A stretch of DNA of 56,886 bases, taken from the NCBI GenBank assembly GCA_947465645.1, contig CANIBQ010000026.1, forward strand, positions 1 through 56,886, given 5' to 3'. The DNA comes from Acidobacteriota bacterium (GTDB taxonomy: Bacteria; Acidobacteriota; Vicinamibacteria; Vicinamibacterales; UBA2999). A model generated the notes under the pieces. The model did no database searches. It worked only from the letters and a program-made list of their open reading frames with translations, and was not told the origin of the DNA. This document shows positions 1 through 12,628 of the stretch, one piece after another (position 1 is the stretch's first letter; the number at the start of each line of letters is the position of its first letter). The translations under genes and the position numbers were made by a program.

Positions 1-2
1 AG

Positions 3-1649
<1,647 letters not shown>

Positions 1650-1712
1650 GAGTGGGCTGAGCCTAGTCAGGCTCGCCCGCGCGGACTGACGAGGTCCGCG
1701 CCACAATAATGC

Positions 1713-2306
1713 TTGAACATCACAGCTGAATTCGTCACCAGCGCCGCCGGCGCCGGTGACTTTCCCCGTGACCAGATTCCCGAAGTCGCCTTTGTGGGAC
1801 GGTCCAATGTGGGCAAATCGAGCCTGATCAACGCGCTGACGCGGAAGCCTTTGGCCCGCACCAGCGCTGCCCCAGGCAAGACCCGCCTGGCAAACTTCTT
1901 CCGCGTACAGCGGGGGGCAGCGCCGGCGTGTTACCTCGTGGACCTGCCAGGGTATGGATATGCGCGCGGCGGGGACGCCGCGGCGCAGGAGTTCAACCGG
2001 CTGGTCGAGGCGTACTTCGCCAGGAGCGACCAGAAGCCGATCGCCGTCGTGCTTCTTATCGACTCGAGGCACCCGGGGCTTGAATCGGATCTCGAAGCGT
2101 GGGCGTGGCTGCAATCGCTGCCCTGCCCGAGCGGAATCGTAGGAACCAAGGTAGACAAGCTGACGCAGGCCGAACGCGTGCGTCATGCCCGTGAACTTCA
2201 ATCGCTGTTTTCGACGCCCGTTCTGCTCGTATCCGTGCAGAACGGCCAAGGACTGGAAGAACTGTGGAAGCTGATCGCCCGACTGCCAAACCGAACGGCG
2301 GCGTAG
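1713..2306 (+). CDS. engB: Ribosome-biogenesis GTPase EngB (YsxC/YihA)
   Basis: A small GTPase of the TrmE-Era-EngA-EngB-Septin group needed for late 50S subunit assembly. The 197 residues match the family length of about 200. G1 is GRSNVGKSS at residues 29-37, the G2 Thr lies in [12 protein letters not shown]3 is DLPGYG at 77-82, and G4 GTKVDK lies near 141-146. The start is TTG, read as MNITAEF, which is the usual EngB N-terminus. The ATG at 1709 is in another frame and stops after six codons. The start is preceded only by a weak GAGG at 1691. The last 43 bases overlap the rho reading frame if rho starts at its GTG. This is a core housekeeping gene. Confidence 0.95.
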   Translation: MNITAEFVTSAAGAGDFPRDQIPEVAFVGRSNVGKSSLINALTRKPLARTSAAPGKTRLANFFRVQRGAAPACYLVDLPGYGYARGGDAAAQEFNRLVEAYFARSDQKPIAVVLLIDSRHPGLESDLEAWAWLQSLPCPSGIVGTKVDKLTQAERVRHARELQSLFSTPVLLVSVQNGQGLEELWKLIARLPNRTAA

Positions 2307-3721
2307 CCGCTGTCACCGCCACCCCCGCCGCTCCCGCCGCCGCTGATGCGTCGACGGGCAAGCCGGTGCCCACCCCCGCCGAGGCTCCCGCCACCGCCAA
2401 AGCTACGGCGGACGCACCCGCGGGCAAGCAGGCCGCTCCTGCGCAATCGGCCTCCGCCCCGAGCATCTCGCTCTCGGCGATGAAGGAGATGAGCATCTCC
2501 GCGCTGACCAAGATTGCGAAAGAACTGGATATTGCCAGCGCGACCGGCATGCGCAAGCAGGAGCTCATCTTCGAGATCCTTCGCGTGCGCGCCGAAAAGA
2601 GCGGCAACATCTTCTCCGAAGGGGTGCTCGAAACGCTGCCTGACGGCTTCGGTTTCCTGCGCGCGCCGGACTACAACTACCTGCCGGGTCCCGACGACAT
2701 CTACGTCTCGCCCTCGCAGATCCGCAAGTTCGACCTCCACACCGGCGACACGGTGTCGGGCGTCATCCGGCCCCCGAAGGACGGCGAGCGCTACTTCGCC
2801 CTGATCAAGGTCGAAGCGATTAACTTCGAACCGCCGGAAAAGACGAAGGAGAAGATCTTCTTCGAGAACCTCACGCCGCTCTACCCTCAGGAGAAAATCG
2901 GCCTCGAGACCGACGGCGAGAACCTGTCGGGCCGGGTGATGGACCTGCTCACGCCGCTCGGCAAGGGGCAACGCGGCCTGATCGTCGCCCCGCCGCGCAC
3001 CGGCAAGACGATGCTGCTGCAGAGCATCGCGAACAGCATCACCAAGAACCACCCCGAGGTCTACCTGATCGTGCTGCTGATCGACGAGCGGCCCGAAGAA
3101 GTGACCGACATGCAGCGCTCGGTCCGCGGCGAAGTGATCTCGTCCACCTTCGACGAGCCGGCGCAGCGGCACGTCCAGGTCGCCGAGATGGTGATCGAAA
3201 AGGCCAAGCGCCTGGTCGAGCACAAGAAGGACGTGGTCATCCTGCTCGACTCGATCACGCGTCTCGCGCGCGCCTACAACACGATCGTGCCGGCGTCCGG
3301 AAAGGTCCTGTCGGGCGGCGTGGACAGCAACGCCCTGCAGCGCCCGAAGCGCTTCTTCGGAGCGGCGCGCAACATCGAGGAGGGCGGGTCGCTGACGATC
3401 ATCGCTACCGCGCTGGTGGACACCGGCTCGCGCATGGACGAGGTCATCTTCGAGGAGTTCAAGGGCACCGGTAACTCCGAAATCCATCTCGATCGGAAGC
3501 TGACCGACCGCCGGGTGTTCCCGTCGATCGACATCACCAAGAGCGGGACCCGGAAAGAGGAGCTGCTGCTTCCGAAAGAGGAGCTCAACCGGGTATGGGT
3601 GCTCCGCAAGGTGCTGACCCCCCTGTCGCCCAGCGAGGGGATGGAATTGCTGCTCTCGAAGATGGGCAAAACCAAGACAAATGCGGAGTTCCTGGCCGCC
3701 ATGGCGACGGGGAAATCCTAG
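2264..3721 (+). CDS. rho: Transcription termination factor Rho
   Basis: Hexameric RNA-dependent ATPase/helicase that ends transcription at Rho-dependent sites. From the GTG at 2264 it is 485 residues. Residues 1-72 are a low-complexity Ala/Pro/Lys extension. The SAP-like Rho-N domain follows ([13 protein letters not shown]), then the cold-shock-like RNA-binding domain with GFGFLRAP and [12 protein letters not shown]. The RecA core has Walker A PPRTGKT near residues 245-251, Walker [10 protein letters not shown], and a Q/R-loop region containing [21 protein letters not shown]. An in-frame ATG at 2480 (MKEMSIS) would give about 413 residues, close to the E. coli length. Neither start has a strong ribosome-binding site, so the N-terminus is uncertain. 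It overlaps engB by 43 bp, which suggests coupled expression. Confidence 0.96.
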   Translation: MEADRPTAKPNGGVAAVTATPAAPAAADASTGKPVPTPAEAPATAKATADAPAGKQAAPAQSASAPSISLSAMKEMSISALTKIAKELDIASATGMRKQELIFEILRVRAEKSGNIFSEGVLETLPDGFGFLRAPDYNYLPGPDDIYVSPSQIRKFDLHTGDTVSGVIRPPKDGERYFALIKVEAINFEPPEKTKEKIFFENLTPLYPQEKIGLETDGENLSGRVMDLLTPLGKGQRGLIVAPPRTGKTMLLQSIANSITKNHPEVYLIVLLIDERPEEVTDMQRSVRGEVISSTFDEPAQRHVQVAEMVIEKAKRLVEHKKDVVILLDSITRLARAYNTIVPASGKVLSGGVDSNALQRPKRFFGAARNIEEGGSLTIIATALVDTGSRMDEVIFEEFKGTGNSEIHLDRKLTDRRVFPSIDITKSGTRKEELLLPKEELNRVWVLRKVLTPLSPSEGMELLLSKMGKTKTNAEFLAAMATGKS

Positions 3722-3753
3722 TTCTCGGTTATGATCACTTCAAGGAGCTCGCT

Positions 3754-4056
3754 GTGAAAGAAGGCATTCACCCGCAATACCAGGACGTCGAGGCGCGTTG
3801 CGCGTGCGGCAACACGTTCAAGACGCGCTCAACCAAGCCTGAGCTGCATCTCGAAATCTGCTCGGCCTGCCATCCCTTCTTCACGGGACGCCAGAAGCTC
3901 ATCGACACCGAGGGACGCGTGGAGCGGTTCTCGAAGAAGTTCGGTGTGCAGACATCGGAGTCGCGGAAGACCGCCGAGAAGGCCGCCAAGGCCGCGAAAG
4001 CAGCCACGGTGAAGAAGAGCCAGACCGTCAAGAAGCCGACCCCCGCGAGTACGTAG
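3754..4056 (+). CDS. rpmE: 50S ribosomal protein L31 (zinc-binding form)
   Basis: L31 bridges the two ribosomal subunits. The GTG start at 3754 is chosen because AAGGAG lies at 3742-3747, six bases upstream, and because the protein then begins with the family's KEGIHPQY. The frame is open well upstream, but that part is unrelated to L31. Cys16, Cys18, Cys36 and Cys39 form the zinc site of the C+ type. The domain ends near residue 70. A Lys/Ala-rich tail of about 27 residues follows, longer than in most L31 proteins and probably rRNA-contacting. The TAG stop at 4054-4056 lies inside the flank of a palindromic repeat, so the repeat may have supplied the current stop. It is 32 bp downstream of rho on the same strand. 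Confidence 0.93.
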   Translation: MKEGIHPQYQDVEARCACGNTFKTRSTKPELHLEICSACHPFFTGRQKLIDTEGRVERFSKKFGVQTSESRKTAEKAAKAAKAATVKKSQTVKKPTPAST

Positions 4057-4057
4057 T

Positions 4058-4120
4058 GTCCGGCTTTAGCCGGACTACGGATCGCGACGCCGCCCACCCA
4101 CGGTCCGGCTGAAGCCGGAC
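4058..4120. repeat. Pair of REP-like palindromes in opposite orientation between convergent genes
   Basis: GTCCGGCTTTAGCCGGAC lies at 4058-4075 and GTCCGGCTGAAGCCGGAC at 4103-4120. The flank ACGTAGT precedes the first copy, and its complement partly follows the second, so the copies point toward each other. Each can form a 7-8 bp GC-rich hairpin. Together they separate rpmE (+) from the phosphatase gene (-), where they could act as a two-way terminator. Confidence 0.85.
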
Positions 4121-4133
4121 ACTCCTTCGCGTG

Positions 4134-5135
4134 TTACTTCCTCGGCTGCCCCGGAGCGGGCTGGGCGGGCTTGGGCGCCGGTGCCGGTCCGATCGTCGGG
4201 GGCGCCACTACCGTTCCAGTGGTTCCCGCTGCGGCGCCGGTCGTGCCACGCCCGGTCGCGGTGGTCGTCGTCTCAATCACCGTGTTCGAGTTCGCCGCCT
4301 TGCGGATCACCCCGAAATCGATTGTCTTGCCGGTATCGGTGATCGTCTGAAAGGTCATCTCCTCGCCGGAGATCTCCACCAGCATGAACGAGAACCCCTG
4401 GTCGTATCCGACTGCGGTCAGGTTCGTTTTCGAGATATCGCCTCGCCGAATCTTGCCGGAGGCACCCGCAACGAAATACTGAATGCCCTTCTGCACCTTG
4501 ATTCGCTCGTAGAAATGTTCGTGGCCGTTGAACACCGCGTTGACGCCGTATTTGACGAACAGCGGCTCGAGCTGGGCGCGGATCTCCTCGTGAGAGCCGT
4601 GCATGCCTGATGCGTAGGGCGGGTGGTGGAAGAACGCGACCTTCCAGTCGGAGCCGCTGGCCGCGAGCTCCTTCTCCAGCCATTCCATCTGCTTCGGATC
4701 GATGTAGTTGCTGTCGATGGCGAAGAAACGCACGCCGCCGGTGAGGGTCGGCCGGAACGTGTAGTAGCGATTCCCGTTCATGTTGAACGGCTTGTACAGC
4801 CGCTGGTTCGGGTCGTCGTGGTTGCCGAGCGCCGCGTAGAACTTGACGCCGCCGTCCAGCAGAGCCTTGTAGGGGATTTCAAACTTCCTCTGGTAGTCCG
4901 TCGATCGCTCAGAGCCATAGAGGTTGTCCCCGAGCAGGATCGCGAAGTCGAACGGGAACTTGCTCCTGAACGTCGCGATCTGCTTCCCCACCCGCATCTG
5001 GTCGCTATTGCCGGTCCCGCTGTCGCCGATGACCGCAAATTTGATCGAGCCGTTCTTCATCGGCAGCCGCAGATCCTGCGCGCCGGCGGACACGGCCAGG
5101 CCGAACAAAACAAGTGAAAAGAACACGCGGCGCAT
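4134..5135 (-). CDS. Secreted calcineurin-like metallophosphoesterase (copy B)
   Basis: A 333-residue exported phosphoesterase resembling purple/tartrate-resistant acid phosphatases. The start at 5135 gives MRRVFFSLVLFGLAVSAGAQ, a clear signal peptide cut near residue 19. Two-metal ligands are visible in order: Asp38 in GDSGTG, Asp70 in GDN, Asn105-His106 in GNHDD, a His in FHHPPY and the GHEH motif. After about residue 285 the protein becomes a Thr/Pro/Ala-rich tail that is absent from its paralogue at 5829-6677. It lies 10 bp after the lipoprotein gene at 5146-5763, so the two are probably co-transcribed. Substrate is unknown; phosphomonoesters or nucleotides are plausible from the family. 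Confidence 0.88.
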   Translation of the reverse strand: MRRVFFSLVLFGLAVSAGAQDLRLPMKNGSIKFAVIGDSGTGNSDQMRVGKQIATFRSKFPFDFAILLGDNLYGSERSTDYQRKFEIPYKALLDGGVKFYAALGNHDDPNQRLYKPFNMNGNRYYTFRPTLTGGVRFFAIDSNYIDPKQMEWLEKELAASGSDWKVAFFHHPPYASGMHGSHEEIRAQLEPLFVKYGVNAVFNGHEHFYERIKVQKGIQYFVAGASGKIRRGDISKTNLTAVGYDQGFSFMLVEISGEEMTFQTITDTGKTIDFGVIRKAANSNTVIETTTTATGRGTTGAAAGTTGTVVAPPTIGPAPAPKPAQPAPGQPRK

Positions 5136-5145
5136 AACCGCCCCC

Positions 5146-5763
5146 CTACTGAATCGCGTTGGGAACATAGTCCACGATGATGTTCGCGTCGACATCCCGA
5201 AGGATGAGGTGCTTGCCGACGACGCGATACTCGACGTCGGATGGCAGGGACGGCAGGCTCGCCAGCACATTCGGGGGAACCGTCGACAGCGGCTGGTCCT
5301 GTGGATAGCCGCCGTTAATCCTGAGCGGCACTTCACCCGTGGTGGGTGCCTCTTCCTTGATTTCCGACCTGGTTTCCCGACCCGCCGCCCCCTTGAGCTC
5401 GGGCTTCATCAGGCTGCGGAACATCGTCGATACCTGGGGGGTGAAAATGTCCCCCTGCTTTGCCGTTTTCCGGGCGTCACGGATCTTGGCGGCAAGCGTC
5501 TCCTGCGCGAGGTTGATGTCAGCCGGCTCGGCGGTTTCTTTCAGCTGGGGGCCGTCCTGCATCAGGAAGCGTTGAGTCTTGATGTATTGGTCGAGGCGCG
5601 TCTGAAAATCCTTCAGCACTGGCCCGTGGGCGTCGGCGATTGCCCTGGCTTCCGGAGCCGCCGGGGGCTCCGGCGTGGATGACTCGTTGCGGGTCACAAC
5701 CCCGCAGGCCGACACCACGCCGAAGAGCAAGATGATGCCGGCACACCGGCTGAGTTTCGACAT
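5146..5763 (-). CDS. Lipoprotein of unknown function (copy B), partner of the phosphoesterase
   Basis: A 205-residue predicted lipoprotein. The signal peptide ends in a lipobox (VVSAC, Cys20), and GGAGGG lies just upstream of the ATG at 5763. The mature part has an acidic helical segment, the block KQGDIFTP, a Pro-rich middle, and a conserved C-terminus ending RDVDANIIVDYVPNAIQ. I know no named domain for it. The copy at 6693-7286 shares all these blocks, and each copy sits directly upstream of a metallophosphoesterase gene, so the pair probably works together at the cell envelope. Confidence 0.8.
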   Translation of the reverse strand: MSKLSRCAGIILLFGVVSACGVVTRNESSTPEPPAAPEARAIADAHGPVLKDFQTRLDQYIKTQRFLMQDGPQLKETAEPADINLAQETLAAKIRDARKTAKQGDIFTPQVSTMFRSLMKPELKGAAGRETRSEIKEEAPTTGEVPLRINGGYPQDQPLSTVPPNVLASLPSLPSDVEYRVVGKHLILRDVDANIIVDYVPNAIQ

Positions 5764-5828
5764 ATTCCCTCCGTCACAGATGTAACGTCCAACATCCGTG
5801 CCGAAGGGAAACGAAAATAAGGGGGAAG

Positions 5829-6677
5829 TTACGGCTTCCTGGTGATGACACCCGAATCGATGGTCTGACCGGTCGACGACAGCGTCTGGAATGTCAGCTG
5901 GTCGTCCACGAGCTCGAGCAACATGTAGGTGTAGCCCTGATCCCACCCCTTCGCTGTGAGCTCGGTCTTCGTGAGGTCGCCGCGCCGCAGCTTGGCCGAC
6001 GCGCCGCCGATGAAGTAGGTGACGCCTTTCTGCGGCTTGATGCGCTCGTAGAAATGCTCGTGGCCGGTAAATACCACCTGGACGCTGTGTTTGACGAACA
6101 AGGGCTCGAGCTGTTGACGGATGAGGTCGGCTGAGCCGTGGGTCTCACCGGATGAGTATGGTGGATGGTGGAAGAACGCAATCTTCCAATCCGATCCGCT
6201 CGACGCCAGTTCTTTGTCCAACCAGCTCAGCTGCCGCTCGTCCATGTAGTTGCTGTCGAGCGCAAAGAACCTGACGCCGGCGTTCAACGACGGCTTGAAG
6301 GTGTAATACCGCTCGCCGCCCATGTTGAATGGCTTGTAGAAGCGCTGGTTGGGATCGTCGTGGTTCCCAAGAGCGGCATAGAACTTCACGCCCGCGCTGA
6401 GCAACGGCTTGTAGGGCGCCTCGAACTTCCGGACGTAATCCCGCGCGCTGTCGGCCCCATACATGTTGTCCCCGACCATCAGGCTGAAGTCGAAAGGGAA
6501 CTTCGCGCGCGCGGCCGCGAGGGCCCGCGCCACCTCGAGTTGACGACTGTCGCCGGTCCCGGTGTCGCCGATCACGGCGAACTTGACCGAGCCGTCCTTC
6601 ATCGGAAGGCGGACATCCTGGGCCGGCAACGAGGCCACCAGACCGAACAGGAACAACGTGATGATGAAGGGACGCAT
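5829..6677 (-). CDS. Secreted calcineurin-like metallophosphoesterase (copy A)
   Basis: A 282-residue paralogue of the protein at 4134-5135, with a signal peptide (MRPFIITLFLFGLVASLPAQ) and the same metal-site blocks: GDTGTG, GDNMYG, GNHDD, FHHPPY and GHEHFYERI. The blocks DDPNQRFYKPFNM, SSGSDWKIAFFHHPPY and GHEHFYERIK are near-identical between the copies. This copy ends soon after the catalytic domain and lacks the Pro/Thr-rich tail. It starts 15 bp after the lipoprotein gene at 6693-7286. The order lipoprotein-phosphatase-lipoprotein-phosphatase shows duplication of the two-gene unit. Confidence 0.88.
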   Translation of the reverse strand: MRPFIITLFLFGLVASLPAQDVRLPMKDGSVKFAVIGDTGTGDSRQLEVARALAAARAKFPFDFSLMVGDNMYGADSARDYVRKFEAPYKPLLSAGVKFYAALGNHDDPNQRFYKPFNMGGERYYTFKPSLNAGVRFFALDSNYMDERQLSWLDKELASSGSDWKIAFFHHPPYSSGETHGSADLIRQQLEPLFVKHSVQVVFTGHEHFYERIKPQKGVTYFIGGASAKLRRGDLTKTELTAKGWDQGYTYMLLELVDDQLTFQTLSSTGQTIDSGVITRKP

Positions 6678-6692
6678 AAGAGGCCTCAGTGC

Positions 6693-7286
6693 TTACTGGA
6701 TGGCGTTAGGGATGTAGTCCACGATGATGTTCGCGTCGACGTCGCGGATGATCAGCGTCTTGCCGATGATACGGTACTCGACGGCTTCCGGCAGCTGAGG
6801 CAGCACCGCCAGCAGGTTGCCCGGCATCGTCGGCAGCGCAGCGGCCGACGGGTAGTCGATGTTGGCCGCGAGCGGAACCGACACCGGAGCGTCTTCCTTG
6901 AGCGTACCCTTCGTGTCCCGGCCTTCCTTGCCCTGGAGCTCCGGATTCATCAGCCGTCGAAACACCGCCGCGATCGGCGGCGTGAAGATGTCGCCTTGCT
7001 TGGCGTCCTTGCGGACGCTGCGCACCCTCGCGGCAAGCAGGTTCTCGGCTACGCTAATTTTGCTCGGATCAGCGGTCTCCGTCTGCTTCGCCGTGTCCCT
7101 CTGGAGTCCACGCTGGAGCGCGACGTAGGCACCGAGTCGTTTCTGGAAATCCTGCAGAGTAGCCGCGTCGGGATTGGTCGCGGGCTGTGCCGTGGCGCTG
7201 CACGCGGCAAGCGCCGCCAGCGTGATTCCCGTGGCCACTGTCCGGAGAAACACTGCCGGGAGGAGACGCAGTTGTGGATGCTTCAC
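6693..7286 (-). CDS. Lipoprotein of unknown function (copy A)
   Basis: A 197-residue predicted lipoprotein with its lipobox near Cys29 (ALAAC). It shares the KQGDIFTP block, the FRRLMNPELQG block and the C-terminal RDVDANIIVDYIPNAIQ with the copy at 5146-5763. It is the first gene of the four-gene - strand run. The 79-bp gap before the AlkB-like gene is the likely promoter region, but I see no convincing -35/-10 pair. Function is not recognisable from sequence. Confidence 0.8.
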   Translation of the reverse strand: MKHPQLRLLPAVFLRTVATGITLAALAACSATAQPATNPDAATLQDFQKRLGAYVALQRGLQRDTAKQTETADPSKISVAENLLAARVRSVRKDAKQGDIFTPPIAAVFRRLMNPELQGKEGRDTKGTLKEDAPVSVPLAANIDYPSAAALPTMPGNLLAVLPQLPEAVEYRIIGKTLIIRDVDANIIVDYIPNAIQ

Positions 7287-7365
7287 GTTCTACCTCATGC
7301 ACTCACGATCCGTGCCGCGGCCGACTCATCCTAAATACTAAGACTCAAGAAGCTCCTGGGTAGCC

Positions 7366-7956
7366 TTAGCTGGAGCGCACTGTCCGAAACGTAACGGAAT
7401 ATCGCAGGGCTGACACGGCCGGGATGCTGTGCTCGAATGCCGAGCGCGCGACACCAGTCAGCAGGTACGCCGAACGCGGGGCCAGCTCGATTTCATGCGT
7501 CGTTCGACGAGGGGTGCCCGGCGCCACCTCCGATGGCGATACGCAGGGCCTGAGTTTCATCCGCGACGCGGTCGCCAGCGAGACGCCGGCGATGACGTGC
7601 CCGAACATGGGGGCATCCCGGTGCCACCCAATCGCGGCCCCCTTCGGATACTCGGTGATCAACGCCTCGACGAATGCCCCGGGATCTGTCCCCGCCCACA
7701 TTGCCAACTGGTCACGGAGTGGCAGGAGGAACGTTGGGAGGGGTGGGCCCGCTTCGCTCCGTTTCGAGTAATAGCCGGACGTCCAGCCGTAGTGAACCGT
7801 TCGACGTCGTGCGATCACCCCGCGCATGATGACCTGCGCGAATGCCAGCGACTCGATCGCCGCGACCAGCGCGCGCTCGTCCTCGACGCTGATGAAATCG
7901 TCTCGGTATCGGAAGCCCTCGGGGTACGACTGAAACAGCGAAGGCTGCGGGCTCAC
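7366..7956 (-). CDS. AlkB-family 2-oxoglutarate/Fe(II) dioxygenase
   Basis: A 196-residue AlkB-like dioxygenase, probably removing alkyl lesions from nucleic acid. His112-Arg-Asp114 in IGWHRDAP is the iron motif. The distal His lies in FEHSIP, and RYSVTFR supplies the Arg pair that binds 2-oxoglutarate. GTG at 7956 is chosen because it lies 4 bp after the stop of the upstream exonuclease gene and gives the normal family length; an upstream extension would run through that gene. The match is closest to the short bacterial AlkB2-like branch. Its place after a helicase and an exonuclease suggests a DNA-repair operon. Confidence 0.88.
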   Translation of the reverse strand: MSPQPSLFQSYPEGFRYRDDFISVEDERALVAAIESLAFAQVIMRGVIARRRTVHYGWTSGYYSKRSEAGPPLPTFLLPLRDQLAMWAGTDPGAFVEALITEYPKGAAIGWHRDAPMFGHVIAGVSLATASRMKLRPCVSPSEVAPGTPRRTTHEIELAPRSAYLLTGVARSAFEHSIPAVSALRYSVTFRTVRSS

Positions 7957-7960
7957 GCTC

Positions 7961-9261
7961 CTAGAAGAGTACCGCCGAATTGGCTGATGGGCCGCCGAGC
8001 TTGCGATCCAGCCGCGCCAGCCGATGCTGGACCGCTTCGGTGCGTGCCCGGCTCGCATTGAACTGCAGCGACTGCACGGCGAACCGGCGTGCCGCCTCCA
8101 GATCTCGCACGCGATGCTCATGGTGCACCGCGAGCGCCTCGGTGGCTTCACGCGCGAGCTGTGGAGGGCATCTCCGAAGCTCGAGGATCCGGCGCCATGC
8201 CGAGGCGGCCTCGTCGTACTGGCGCTCGCGGCGGGCGAGCAGCGCGCACGCACGAAGCGCTTCGGCGCGCGTCAGCGGGTCGGCGGGCTGCATGTCGGCC
8301 GCTCGCGAATAGCTCGCCCGGGCGTCGGCGCCAAGGCCGCCCCGCTCGTAGAGGCGTCCCAGGCCCAGCGCTTCGCGCGCGGTCCGCGCCCCCGCCGGTC
8401 CTTCGTCGAGCAACTGCGCGGCGCGCGCGGTGATCATCGCCAGCGCGAGGATGTCGAGCCGGTTGTGCTCGAGCACCGCCTCGAGCGGGCGCGCGTCGCC
8501 GGTGCGCACGTAGTGAAAGTACCGGGACGGTATCTCGAACCCCGGCACGTCTCCCTCTCGGACGTGCCCGAGCAGCGTCTCCTCCATCGCCGACAGGCGG
8601 CAGCTTGCGGCTCGCTCCACGTCGTCATCGCTGTCAGCCCGCCACAGGCGCCGCGCCGGATGGAGCATGTCGACGTGCGGCATCCCGGTAAAGGGCGTGT
8701 GCAGGCGATGGAACAGGTAACGCGTTTCGATCAGCGGCAGGTCGAAGCTCTTGCCGTTGTAGGTGACCACCGTGCCGGCATCGCCCGCGAGCGCTGCCAG
8801 CGCGTCGAGCAACGCGGGTTCACCGGCGTGCGAGGAGAGGAAGAACTGGCGGACGCGGAACGACGCGCCGTCAAACCATCCACATCCCACCAGGAATGCG
8901 CACGTGCCGGCGCCTCCGGCGAGGCCCGTGGTTTCGAGATCGAGGAACAGCAGCTTCGGGGAGCGGCCAGGGGCGCAACCCGAAAGGAGCGACAGCCGCG
9001 GCCAGGCACCGTCGGACGGCGGCAGGCAGTCTGCGACCGACGCTCGGCCGAGCCGATGACCGGGCCGATAGCTGCGATCCACGACCAGAAACCGATGGCC
9101 GTCCTGCTCGCACCACTCCCCGCCGAGCACGTCGGCCGCATGATGCCCCTGACTCTCATGTGGGGCGGACCCTTCGGGTCCGCCGGGCGAACCCAAAGGG
9201 TTCGCCCCACAAGCGTCCGGGGTGGGTCGAATGACGCCGCGCAGGCGCTCGGCGAGCGTGC

Positions 9262-9265
<4 letters not shown>
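7961..9265 (-). CDS. YprB-like RNase H-fold (DEDD) exonuclease with C-terminal helical repeats
   Basis: A 434-residue protein. The GTG at 9265 overlaps the helicase stop in a GTGA junction, a sign of translational coupling. Residues of about 100-290 form an RNase H-like exonuclease domain. Acidic motifs are FLDLETTG, then TYNGKSFDLPLIETR, then HVDMLHPARR, with NRLDILAL near the end. The C-terminal 140 residues are Ala/Arg-rich helical repeats resembling TPR. The N-terminal segment of about residues 19-35 is encoded by a double palindrome at 9160-9210, apparently a repeat absorbed into the frame. It lies between a DUF1998-type helicase and an AlkB-like gene; YprB neighbours the MrfA-type helicase in Bacillus. 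Confidence 0.82.
9160..9210. repeat. Double palindrome inside the exonuclease reading frame
   Basis: Two adjacent hairpins: GGCGGACCC-TTC-GGGTCCGCC (9164-9184) and GGGCGAACCC-AAA-GGGTTCGCCC (9185-9207). Outer GTGGGG (9160-9165) pairs with CCCCAC (9205-9210). At 51 bp it keeps the frame and encodes a Gly/Pro-rich stretch. It looks like an inserted repeat rather than ancestral coding sequence. Confidence 0.75.
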
Positions 9266-11751
<2,486 letters not shown>

Positions 11752-11795
11752 GACGAACGATAGTAGCGTAGAAAAGGCGAAGTTCCAAAGAACTG

Positions 11796-12512
11796 CTATT
11801 GGATCGCCCCCGTCTCGAGCAGCGTCTTCAGCCGGTGCAGGTCGTCCTTGACCTGCAGGGTGGGCTCTTCGCCGAACATCCACGCCAGCGCGGCACCGAG
11901 CTTCCCCCCGGGCGGGTTGTACTGCAGCCGGACCCGGACCTGGGTCCCGCAGTCGGTGCTCCTGAAGTTCACCGACCCCGCCGTCGCGATGGTCGAGCCC
12001 TTGAGCGACTGCCAGGCGATGATCTTGTTGTCGATCTCGTTGATGATCCGCGCGTCCCACTCCGCCGTGATGCCGGCGGGACCCTTGGCTACCCAGTGCG
12101 AAATGCCGTCCTCCCGCTCCGCGACCGACTCGAGGTGATTCAGGAAGCGTGGCAGGTTTTCGAAGTTGCGCCAGAACCGGTAGACCTCGTTGATCGGCCG
12201 GTCGATGACCACTTCCTCTTCGACGAGCACGCCGCGCGCGCCGCCCAGCTTGTGCCGCGTATTGGAATCCCGGTCGGCGATCGCGCCGGTGCCGTGGCCG
12301 TTCGCGGTGTTGATGCCAACCGCCCGGTAGAGCGCGCACTGTCCCGTCGAGCCGCGGGCAAACATTGCCGCCGCGGTCAATGCCGCCACGCCGCCAGGCA
12401 CATCGCGTCTTTTGAGGGCGTAGGCCACCAGCGCGCCGCCAACAACGAACGACAACCACCGTTCGGTCTGTCCAACGTTGACACCCTCTTCAGTAAATTC
12501 TGCAACCGCCAC
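11796..12512 (-). CDS. Membrane-anchored SRPBCC (START-like) domain protein
   Basis: A 238-residue protein. The GTG at 12512 is chosen because AGGAGG lies six bases upstream; the ATG 15 codons earlier would include this site. Residues 5-60 match the small YgaP/DUF2892-like membrane segment (RWLSFVVGGALVAYALKRR, then a second hydrophobic stretch). From about residue 95 a START-like polyketide-cyclase fold begins (VEEEVVIDRPINEVYRFWRN) and runs to the end. Such proteins bind hydrophobic ligands; the ligand is unknown. The 44-bp gap to the helicase gene would allow co-transcription. Confidence 0.82.
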   Translation of the reverse strand: MAVAEFTEEGVNVGQTERWLSFVVGGALVAYALKRRDVPGGVAALTAAAMFARGSTGQCALYRAVGINTANGHGTGAIADRDSNTRHKLGGARGVLVEEEVVIDRPINEVYRFWRNFENLPRFLNHLESVAEREDGISHWVAKGPAGITAEWDARIINEIDNKIIAWQSLKGSTIATAGSVNFRSTDCGTQVRVRLQYNPPGGKLGAALAWMFGEEPTLQVKDDLHRLKTLLETGAIQ

Positions 12513-12628
12513 GTCTCTCCTCCTTCGCGGCGGTTTCCCGGTCGCTGACAGCGACACGACCGCCCCAAAGAGCAGTTTCCAGCACGACGCGTACCGGCGT
12601 GATGGCTGAGTTGGTAGACTCTGCTCGC

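Noticed and set aside
2198..3487. 429-codon open frame antisense to rho
   Set aside because: rho is unmistakable on the + strand; this frame has no motif.
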